Below are positions 13,694-21,863 of a stretch of 21,863 nucleotides of DNA, piece by piece. Under the pieces are notes generated by a model that did no database searches, was not told where the DNA came from, and saw only the letters and a list, made by a program, of their open reading frames with translations. Source of the DNA: DASUPK01 sp036505735 (lineage in GTDB: Bacteria; Actinomycetota; Thermoleophilia; Solirubrobacterales; 70-9); contig DASXSZ010000010.1 of assembly GCA_036505735.1 (NCBI GenBank), positions 1 through 21,863 on the forward strand, given 5' to 3'. Numbering within the stretch: position 1 is the stretch's first letter; the number at the start of each line of letters is the position of its first letter. A program made the translations under genes and the position numbers.

Positions 13694-14446
13694 CTAGCCG
13701 ATGCCCACGTACCAGGCGCCGAACATCAGACCGAAGACCCCGAAGGCCGGGATCAGCACTGTCCGGTAGAGCGGGTCGATCAAACGACGGGTGAGGAGCC
13801 AGGCGAACGCGGTGGTGCAGATCGTCATCGACACCGCTGCCATCGGAGCGAACACGGCGAGGGCGGCCGTGGCCTCGACCCTTCCGGGTAGGGCCGCGAT
13901 CAGCAGCAGAGCAACCGCACCCGTTCCCGCCAGGCCATGGAGCACGCCGATGCCGAGCGCCTGCCGCGGAGTCCGGACTCCTCGATGACGATGGTCCGGC
14001 TGATCTCCGTGACGGATGTGGCGGTGCGATGTGGAGCCGCCGGCGCGCTGGTGCGGGTGTCTTCCCGCACGAAAGTCGCCGCGCGCCCATTTGACGACGA
14101 TCCTGAAGGCGAGGAGCAGGATGACGATGCCCACAGCGGTCTCGGCACCGTTCTCGATCCATCCGGGAAGGGAGGACCGCAAGAGGATCAGCGGGGTCCC
14201 GATCACCAGCAGTGCAGCGGCGTGTCCCGCCCCCCACCAGGCGCCGAGCCGCGCCGCGCCGCGGACGTCACCGCCGTCGACCGCGACCAGAGACGTGACC
14301 GCGACGAGGTGGTCCGGATCGGACGCGTGGCGCAGGCCCAGACCCAGCGCGATCAGCAGCGCGACCACAAGAGGCGCGCTTGCGAACATGCCCTCGAGCC
14401 AGGCATCGATCTGCTCGACCGGCTGGAGGAGGAAGTCGAAGCTCAC
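13694..14446 (-). CDS. NiCoT/HoxN-like nickel-cobalt permease with His-rich loop
   Basis: The 250-residue membrane protein has the NiCoT signature RHASDPDHL (residues 39-47, H40-x4-D45-H46), which in HoxN and NixA binds the metal in helix 2, and WWGAGHAAALLVIG in the next helix. About six to seven hydrophobic segments are visible. The central cytoplasmic-type loop (about 129-155) is rich in His (HPHQ, HRHIRHGDQPDHRHRG), a common feature of metal-handling permeases. LHGLAGTGAVALLLIA (169-184) begins the second half. The GTG start at 14446 overlaps the stop of the Fur-family gene (GTGA), indicating translational coupling. Nickel or cobalt is the likely substrate, but direction and ion cannot be settled from sequence; UreH-like urease-associated transporters are close relatives. 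Confidence 0.85.
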   Translation of the reverse strand: MSFDFLLQPVEQIDAWLEGMFASAPLVVALLIALGLGLRHASDPDHLVAVTSLVAVDGGDVRGAARLGAWWGAGHAAALLVIGTPLILLRSSLPGWIENGAETAVGIVILLLAFRIVVKWARGDFRAGRHPHQRAGGSTSHRHIRHGDQPDHRHRGVRTPRQALGIGVLHGLAGTGAVALLLIAALPGRVEATAALAVFAPMAAVSMTICTTAFAWLLTRRLIDPLYRTVLIPAFGVFGLMFGAWYVGIG

Positions 14447-15009
14447 GAGCTCGAACCCCCCTCATCCTTCGCGCAGCGCGGGCAAAGGCCCACCATCGGG
14501 AAGTGGGTGAAACCGACCTCGTAGCCGAAGCGCTCCTGGACGTCCTCTCTGAGCGGGTCGAGGTCGGACCTGTCGATCTCCGCGATCGCGCCGCATCGGT
14601 CGCAGGCCAGGTACTCGCGCTCGCCGCCGCCGACCAAGACGTAGCGTCCCGCTCCGTGTCCGGCGTGGAAGTGGCGGACCACCCCGATCTCCTCAAGCGT
14701 CTCGAGGTTCCGGTAGACGGAGGCGAGATCGAGCGGGGTCCGGTCCAGCCCGGCGGCGATCTGCTGGGCGGAGACCGGAGCGCCCGCCTCGAAGAGGTAG
14801 TTGACGATCATCCGGCGGGCCGTCGAGATCCGCAGGCCGCGCGCCCGAAGGGCCCGCAACACAGAGTCTGCGCTCTGGAACTTGAGGGTGGGGCCTGTCG
14901 ACTGAAAGGTCAAGGCTGGACGGGATCTCTTACCCGCGACTGCGCCGCGGGCCGGAACCCGGATCAGTTCCGAGGGGAGGTCGGCTACTTGTTGGTAGGT
15001 CGCGGTCAT
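14443..15009 (-). CDS. Fur-family metalloregulator
   Basis: The 188-residue protein shows the Fur winged helix: LRALRARGLRISTARRMIV (51-69), APVSAQQIAAGL, and LASVYRNLETLEEIGVVRHF (95-114). The structural zinc site is intact with Cys136-x2-Cys139 (ACDRCG) and Cys176-x2-Cys179 (LCPRC). The usual His-rich HHDH stretch just ahead of the first CxxC is replaced by GGEREYLAC, so the regulatory metal site is altered; His113, His115, His118 and His169 remain as possible ligands. An extra N-terminal arm of about 45 residues, containing the near-repeat LTFQS/LKFQS, precedes the core. The ATG at 15009 lies 1 nt after the NicO stop and the TGA overlaps the next permease start, so the regulator is embedded in the metal operon. 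Nur, Zur or Mur type cannot be decided. Confidence 0.92.
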   Translation of the reverse strand: MTATYQQVADLPSELIRVPARGAVAGKRSRPALTFQSTGPTLKFQSADSVLRALRARGLRISTARRMIVNYLFEAGAPVSAQQIAAGLDRTPLDLASVYRNLETLEEIGVVRHFHAGHGAGRYVLVGGGEREYLACDRCGAIAEIDRSDLDPLREDVQERFGYEVGFTHFPMVGLCPRCAKDEGGSSS

Positions 15010-15010
15010 G

Positions 15011-16474
15011 TCAGCCGAGCTGCGGAATCGCTCGCAGGGTGATCAGGGTCCCGGCGACCACGATCAGGGTCGCCGAGAGCGCTGGGAGTACGCCGGCGAC
15101 GCGGCCGCCGAAGAGGCGCCGCTCGGGCCGCAGTCGCTCCAGCAGGCGCCCCCCGTGAAGCACCGCGAGCCCGACCCCGGTCAGCGTTGCCGCCAGCCCG
15201 ACGCTGAACGCCAGGATCAGCGCCAGCCCGAGGCCGAGTCGATGCTGGGAGATTGCGGCGACCAGGACCACCAGCGCCGAGGGACAGGGGACGATCCCGC
15301 CGGAGATACCGAGCGCAATCAGCGAGCGGGTCGTGATCGGCGCTTCGGACGGCTCGTGGGTGTGGGCGTGCCCGACATGACGATGCATGTGGTGATGACC
15401 GTGGTCATGCTGGGCCCTCATCGCCCGCCAACGCCGCAGCCGCGTCCAGATCGCCCACAGCCCGATCGCGATCACCATCGCACCGGAGGCGATGCCGAGC
15501 CAGGGATAGAGGTCCTCGGGCAGCACGTAGGCTGACGCGGCCAGGGTGATCAACCCCAGGGCGAAGACCGCGAAGGTATGGGTGATCGTCACGGCCAGCC
15601 CGAGGAGGGCCGCGTCCTTGGGCCTCCCGCGACTGCCAGCCAGATATCCGGCGACCATCGTCTTACCGTGTCCCGGCGAGAGGGCGTGCAGTGCCCCCCA
15701 GATGAAGGCCGAGCCGAGCAGCAACAGGATCAGGGCGCCGTGGTCGTTCCCGCTCGTCAGTGCTCCGGCGAAACCGTCCTGGGCGCGATCGGTCGTCACC
15801 GGTCCGACGTCCTCGCCGTCGGGAGCGCTGACGCGGCCGGATCCCTCGCTCACCGCGAAGCTGGCGTCCCGCTGATCCGGCGGGCTCTGCAGCAGATCGA
15901 CCGGGTAGGCCCGCAGGCCTCCGGTCGGGTCGCTGGCGGGAACGCTCGAGCGGACGTCGGTCCCCTCTCCCGGCAGGACCTCGATCGCCTTCCAGCCGAC
16001 TCGGTCTCCGTAGGTCTCGTCGCGGAGCTCGACCCTGTGCGCACCCGGCGGAATCGCGGCCACGAAGCTCGCCTCGACCCGGGTCAACGAGAGGCCGCCC
16101 TGGCCAGGTGGGAAGGCGAGGCTTGGCGCTCGGGGGGCGCCCAGGGTAACCGCGCGGCCATCGGCGGTCAGTTGCAGGTCGGGGGAGATCTCGGCGAGCT
16201 TCCGCTCCAACAGGGCCCCCCGCTCGGGCCCTGAGATCGCTCCGTCCCCATCCCGGTCGAATCTCTGGATCTCCTGGAAGGTCGGGATCTCGGCCTGGTC
16301 GAGGATGTATTGGACCTCCACCGACCCCTGCGAGATGCGCACCTGGCTCAGGTGGTTGATGGTGAAGTTGCCCAGGGGATGCGCCGAGGCGGCGCCGGGA
16401 AGGAGCGCCAGTGCAATCGTCGCCGCCCCGCCGAGCGCGGTGAGGGCCCATCGAATCCGGCGGCCGCCCCTCAT
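15011..16474 (-). CDS. Exported-domain NicO-type nickel/cobalt transporter
   Basis: The 487-residue protein has two halves. A signal peptide (residues 1-31, ending GAASA) should release a mature end HPLGNFTINHLSQVRI. An extracytoplasmic domain of about 200 residues follows and contains an EF-hand-like loop DRDGDGAISGPE (73-84). From about 247 a six-helix NicO/RcnA-like permease begins with WGALHALSPGHGKTMVAGYL (259-278) and contains a His-rich loop HDHGHHHMHRHVGHAHTH (356-373), then GISGGIVPCPSALVVLV (389-405). RcnA relatives export nickel and cobalt, while other NicO members import; direction is unclear here. The ATG overlaps the TPR gene stop by 4 nt (ATGA) and the Fur gene begins 1 nt after the TGA. 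Confidence 0.9.
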   Translation of the reverse strand: MRGGRRIRWALTALGGAATIALALLPGAASAHPLGNFTINHLSQVRISQGSVEVQYILDQAEIPTFQEIQRFDRDGDGAISGPERGALLERKLAEISPDLQLTADGRAVTLGAPRAPSLAFPPGQGGLSLTRVEASFVAAIPPGAHRVELRDETYGDRVGWKAIEVLPGEGTDVRSSVPASDPTGGLRAYPVDLLQSPPDQRDASFAVSEGSGRVSAPDGEDVGPVTTDRAQDGFAGALTSGNDHGALILLLLGSAFIWGALHALSPGHGKTMVAGYLAGSRGRPKDAALLGLAVTITHTFAVFALGLITLAASAYVLPEDLYPWLGIASGAMVIAIGLWAIWTRLRRWRAMRAQHDHGHHHMHRHVGHAHTHEPSEAPITTRSLIALGISGGIVPCPSALVVLVAAISQHRLGLGLALILAFSVGLAATLTGVGLAVLHGGRLLERLRPERRLFGGRVAGVLPALSATLIVVAGTLITLRAIPQLG

Positions 16475-17793
16475 CGCAGGCCGTCCAGCGCCCGCTCTGC
16501 GCGCGGGCCGTAGAGGGGATTGAAGCGCGGGCTCTGATCGACGAGCCGGGCCAGGAGGGCCTTCGCACGCTCGGGACAGCCGGCGCGGAGGGCGACGACC
16601 CCGGCGTGGTAGAGGAAGGAGGGATCGCGCGAGCCGAGCCCCATCGCCCGGCGGGACATGCTGAGCGCCTCGCGGTCTCGGGCCACGCTACTCAGGGCCC
16701 ACGAGTAGGCGTCGGCCGAGCGGACGCTCGGTGCCGCTGCCCAGGCTCGGGCCGCGAGGTCCACTGCCTCCGCCGGGTCACCATGGTCGGCTTGGAAGAG
16801 CGCGAGCTCGGCGTCGGTGTTGACCCCGTTCGCCTGGAGCAAGCGGGTCTCGACCCCGACCAGCCGGTAGTCGCGACGGGCCGCCGCCGCCATGCCGGCA
16901 GCCTGTTCGGTATCGCCGAGAGCGATCACGTACTCCGGGAGCGGCAGACGCTGGACCAGTTCGCGGAGACGCCGGATCGCCGCGGCGTAGTCGCCTCGCG
17001 CCGCCTCCACCCGGGCGAGCCCCGCGACCGCGGCGGGGAAGCCGGGATCGGTGCGCAGCGCGGCCCGGTAGGCCGCCTCGGCGGCGGCGTAGTCGCCGCC
17101 ATCGAAGTGGAGCTTTCCGACCAGGGCCTGGACGTAGCCGACGTTCTCGGCCGTGCCCGCTCCGGCTGACACCGCCAGGCGCATGGCCGCGAGCGCGCCG
17201 GGCAGGTCTCCGTGCAGCTCGCGGAAGTAGGAGACGCGGGCGTAGGAGGAAAGCTCCGGCTTGGCGTCCACGTAATGCTGCAAGGTGCGCTCCGCCGCGG
17301 CGTAGCGGCCGAGCTCGATCTGCGCGTCCGCGATGACCCCGTAGTTGCGGGCCACGCCCGGGCCGATCCCGGCGGCCCGCTCGCCCAGTGCCAGCGCCCG
17401 GCGGAAGTCGTGACGCGCCAGAGCGAGGGAGCCGAGGCCGCTGGTGGCCGTGAAGTCTCTGGGATCGAGGCGGAGGGCCTGCCCGAAGGCGCCCTCGGCT
17501 CTCGGATAGAAGGTGGGGTCGCCGCTCTCGCGCACCTGCTGCAGGTAGGCGAGCCCGAGCTGCGCGTACCCGTCGGAATCGGATGGCGCCTCACGCACCT
17601 GGGCCTGCAGGCCCTCGATCCGCTCGGTCGTCGTGGCGCTCGGCAGCTCCCCCTCGCGCACCGCCACCTCCGCGCGCTGTTCTGGCAAGCTCGCGGAGGA
17701 ACCGTCGATGGCCCGCACCCCGACGAACACCGCGGCGAACACCAGCAGCGCCGCGGCCAGTTTCATCGTCAGGCTGTCTCGGCGGATTGCCAT
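16471..17793 (-). CDS. Membrane-anchored tetratricopeptide-repeat protein
   Basis: The 440-residue protein begins with a single hydrophobic segment (about 11-27, KLAAALLVFAAVFVGVRAI) that probably anchors it outside the cytoplasmic membrane. The rest is helical repeats of TPR type: YAQLGLAYLQQVRE, AEGAFGQALRLDPRDF, NYGVIADAQIELGRYAAAER, DYAAAEAAYRAALRTDPGFP, AVAGLARVEAARGDYAAAIR and others up to the C-terminus, perhaps eight to ten copies. No enzyme motif is visible, so a scaffold or assembly role for the adjacent exported proteins is likely. It follows the DUF4331 gene after 77 nt containing a GC stem-loop, and its stop overlaps the NicO start by 4 nt. Confidence 0.87.
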   Translation of the reverse strand: MAIRRDSLTMKLAAALLVFAAVFVGVRAIDGSSASLPEQRAEVAVREGELPSATTTERIEGLQAQVREAPSDSDGYAQLGLAYLQQVRESGDPTFYPRAEGAFGQALRLDPRDFTATSGLGSLALARHDFRRALALGERAAGIGPGVARNYGVIADAQIELGRYAAAERTLQHYVDAKPELSSYARVSYFRELHGDLPGALAAMRLAVSAGAGTAENVGYVQALVGKLHFDGGDYAAAEAAYRAALRTDPGFPAAVAGLARVEAARGDYAAAIRRLRELVQRLPLPEYVIALGDTEQAAGMAAAARRDYRLVGVETRLLQANGVNTDAELALFQADHGDPAEAVDLAARAWAAAPSVRSADAYSWALSSVARDREALSMSRRAMGLGSRDPSFLYHAGVVALRAGCPERAKALLARLVDQSPRFNPLYGPRAERALDGLR

Positions 17794-17828
17794 CGTCGGT
17801 TCCGGGCCACGAGTCGCGTCCCGCCCCG

Positions 17829-17856
17829 GAGGGGGCCGCGGCGAGGCGGCCCCCTC
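17829..17856 (-). terminator. GC stem-loop between DUF4331 and TPR genes
   Basis: GAGGGGGCCGC (17829-17839) and GCGGCCCCCTC (17846-17856) form a perfect 11-bp stem with a 6-nt loop, 14 nt past the DUF4331 stop on the minus strand. No U-run follows. It may attenuate read-through or protect the 3' end of the DUF4331 message, giving more DUF4331 protein than downstream transporters. Confidence 0.5.
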
Positions 17857-17870
17857 TCGGAGCGTTCGGC

Positions 17871-19427
17871 TCAGGCCGTGGCAACTCCCTTGCCCTTGCC
17901 GCGGGCAACGCGGTACCCGACTCCAGCCAGGACGAGCACGCCCGCCCCGACCAGGACCCAGACGATCGCGCTGGGCCCGCCGCCGCCACCGCCACCACTG
18001 CCGCCCGTGGCGGAGTACGACGGGAGGGTGTCGGTCCCGTCCGCGTTCGCTATGGCCTTGAGCTGCGAGCCATAGGCGGCATCTGGGTTCGCGCCTGGCT
18101 TCGGCGGCGCGACATACGGGAACTGGCTCAGGAACTGGACATCGTTCTGGTTGACGCCGTCCCCGAGCGGGACCATGTTCCCCTTCAGCGCTCCGGCGAC
18201 CACCTGGAGGTCGATGTCCACCACGTCGTCGGTGAGACGCCGCCCATTCGGGTAGCCGGCGTTGTCACCGGCGAGCACGCCGAGGCGGCTCGGTGACGCG
18301 GTCGGGGGAGTCCCCAGGTTGATCTTGAGCGTGTCGGTCGCGTTCTTTCCGGCGTCGCCTGGGAAGGCGTTGAGACCGGGAACGCCCTGCAGCACCGCCT
18401 GGACGATGTCCGTCCGGTTCTTCTCCGGGGCGTTTACCTGCCCGGGGAAGAGGGTGTTGAGCACGGCGGCCAGCTCCGGCTCCAGCACGTAGTTGCCGTA
18501 GTTGGTCGCGTCGTCCTTGGGCTGAGTCCGGTTGAACCTGTCCTTCTGACCCAGCGGGATGATCACCTCGTTGACCAGCGGGTTGCCGAGGCGCGAGATC
18601 TGGGTGTACCGGCCTTGGCCGGTGCCGTTCACCGAGATCGCCTGTCGCTCGGTGGACGCCCAGACCCCGACGACCGCATTCGCGGCCCCCTCGTCGGCGA
18701 CGGACTTACCGTCGCGGGTCACGTCGGACTCCGGAATCTGGAGCACGATCGACTGGACTGCATAGCCGGCCAGATCGTCGACCCCGCCGCCCTGGTTCCC
18801 CAGGCCGGCCCCGGTCAGGTTGACCGTGTCGAAGATCCGGCCCAGCGCCGCGAAGAACGGATCCTCGCGCTGACCGGCGAACACCTTGCCGCCGCCGGGC
18901 AGGTCCTTGATTGCACCCGCCTGCGCCTGCTGGTAGTCGGGAATGGTCTTCGGCCCGACGTTGCTCGGGGGAGTCGGAACATTCCGCGCGATGACCTGGG
19001 AGAGGCCATCGGCTTCCCGCGTCACCGAGTAGGTCTGAACGACGTTCCGGTTCGGGCTGTCGACCGAGTCGACTGGCTGCCCGTTCGTGTACAGGAACGA
19101 GTTCGGGTTCCTGGTCTCCGTGTCGAAGTCGAACAGGTACCGGACGTCGGCGACACCGTCGCCGGTGTTGTCGATGTTCAGGTAATAGTGGGCGTTGTCG
19201 TCGAACTTGTAGAAGTTCGGGCCACCGGCCGGATCCTCGAAGGGCACCCAGTTCCCGACGATCGTCAGCGAGCCCGGAGCATCCTGCGCGGTGAAGGCGT
19301 AGGTGTCCGTGTCGTCTCCCGTCGGATCGATCGAGGTCAGGGGCGCCTCGCGATGCGAGGAGCCAAAGCTCAGCGGCACCGCGATCGCCAGCGCAGCCAG
19401 CGCGGCGAAGAGTGCGAGCTTCCTCAT
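17871..19427 (-). CDS. DUF4331-family exported protein with C-terminal membrane anchor
   Basis: The 518-residue protein starts with a signal peptide (MRKLALFAALAALAIAVPLS) followed by SSHREAPLTSIDPTGDDTDT, the hallmark N-terminus of DUF4331 proteins. The middle contains many Asp/Asn-rich loops such as DNAHYYLNIDNTGDGVADV and FDFDTETRNPNSF. It ends with a Gly/Ser linker (GGSGGGGGGGPS), a membrane helix (AIVWVLVGAGVLVLAGVGY) and a basic tail (RVARGKGKG), so it should be displayed outside and anchored by its C-terminus. The molecular function of the family is unknown. A perfect AAGGAGG (19439-19433) 5 nt before the ATG predicts strong translation. It heads the metal operon. Confidence 0.9.
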   Translation of the reverse strand: MRKLALFAALAALAIAVPLSFGSSHREAPLTSIDPTGDDTDTYAFTAQDAPGSLTIVGNWVPFEDPAGGPNFYKFDDNAHYYLNIDNTGDGVADVRYLFDFDTETRNPNSFLYTNGQPVDSVDSPNRNVVQTYSVTREADGLSQVIARNVPTPPSNVGPKTIPDYQQAQAGAIKDLPGGGKVFAGQREDPFFAALGRIFDTVNLTGAGLGNQGGGVDDLAGYAVQSIVLQIPESDVTRDGKSVADEGAANAVVGVWASTERQAISVNGTGQGRYTQISRLGNPLVNEVIIPLGQKDRFNRTQPKDDATNYGNYVLEPELAAVLNTLFPGQVNAPEKNRTDIVQAVLQGVPGLNAFPGDAGKNATDTLKINLGTPPTASPSRLGVLAGDNAGYPNGRRLTDDVVDIDLQVVAGALKGNMVPLGDGVNQNDVQFLSQFPYVAPPKPGANPDAAYGSQLKAIANADGTDTLPSYSATGGSGGGGGGGPSAIVWVLVGAGVLVLAGVGYRVARGKGKGVATA

Positions 19428-19432
19428 TTCGT

Positions 19433-19439
19433 CCTCCTT
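19433..19439 (-). promoter_or_regulatory. Ribosome binding site AAGGAGG for the DUF4331 gene
   Basis: A full-match Shine-Dalgarno with 5-nt spacing, among the strongest in the window; it fixes the start at 19427. Confidence 0.8.
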
Positions 19440-19442
19440 GCG

Positions 19443-19469
19443 GCGGTTGACCTATCGAGCGTCAACCGC
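19443..19469. promoter_or_regulatory. Perfect 9-bp inverted repeat in the DUF4331 leader
   Basis: GCGGTTGAC (19443-19451) and GTCAACCGC (19461-19469) flank a 9-nt spacer. It ends 4 nt before the Shine-Dalgarno of the DUF4331 gene. It could be an operator for the Fur-family regulator or another factor, or an RNA hairpin in the leader. It does not resemble the Nur or Zur consensus that I know. Confidence 0.45.
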
Positions 19470-19562
19470 GAGCCGCCGCCGATCCGGCCCTCGGTTACGG
19501 GAGGTCTCTACGCCGAACCCGGCGGGGCGGATCAAAAAATCCCTGCAAATGACGGACTACTT

Positions 19563-19585
19563 AGAAAGGGTCGCAGGTGCGACCC
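19563..19585 (-). terminator. Rho-independent-type terminator of clpC
   Basis: On the minus strand GGGTCGC-ACCT-GCGACCC (19585-19568) is a perfect 7-bp stem followed by TTTCT, starting 17 nt past the clpC stop. It separates clpC from the DUF4331 operon. The AT-rich stretch beyond (about 19530-19560, with a T6 run) probably holds the DUF4331 promoter, but no clear -35/-10 pair was found. Confidence 0.65.
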
Positions 19586-19602
19586 GGTTGCAGTAAGGAG
19601 CG

Positions 19603-21863
<2,261 letters not shown>

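Overview
The window is a GC-rich stretch in which essentially every convincing gene lies on the minus strand, so transcription runs from high to low coordinates. The gene content fits a high-GC Gram-positive actinobacterium: ClpC with a UVR linker, CarD, a DisA/RadA pair, non-mevalonate isoprenoid genes, a DUF4331 protein, and an AMP-ligase with a TTG/ATG start choice. The style of several proteins (the odd aldo/keto reductase, CarD, the DUF4331 cluster) suggests the class Thermoleophilia (Solirubrobacterales-like). That placement is inference from memory of families, not a database result.

Layout in the order of transcription. (1) 21863-19603: clpC, cut by the right edge, closed by a clear stem-loop terminator. 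(2) 19427-13694: an exported DUF4331 protein, a membrane-anchored TPR protein, an exported/membrane NicO-type metal permease with an EF-hand-like loop and a His-rich loop, a Fur-family regulator, and a second permease with the NiCoT H-x4-DH motif. The last four genes are joined by overlaps or gaps of 0-1 nt, so this is almost certainly a co-translated metal (Ni/Co-like) handling operon. (3) 13644-10054: an aldo/keto-reductase-fold protein without the usual catalytic Asp and Lys; a three-helix membrane protein; a class I methyltransferase with no standard start codon; a second, paralogous three-helix membrane protein; and a TetR regulator 2 nt behind it. A 34-bp imperfect palindrome sits just upstream of the second membrane gene. 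(4) 9996-4078: radA, disA, carD, ispD and kup. A large nested inverted repeat lies between radA and disA. Placing a Kup potassium importer directly behind ispD in a disA cluster is notable because c-di-AMP, the product of DisA, controls potassium uptake in other Gram-positives. (5) 4077-3742: a gap holding a possible 49-residue two-helix protein on the plus strand and a short fragment that resembles the N-terminal part of DUF389 proteins. (6) 3741-1: a HisK-type histidinol-phosphatase overlapping ispF, an AMP-forming acyl-CoA ligase, and a coiled-coil protein cut by the left edge.

The most interesting candidates are the DUF4331-TPR-NicO-Fur-NiCoT metal operon and the small membrane protein/methyltransferase/TetR locus built on an apparently uncharacterised three-helix family (motifs WNRSxRD, SDPVERLFV and FFAGxxxPN). 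No RNA genes, CRISPR arrays, insertion sequences or phage genes were seen.
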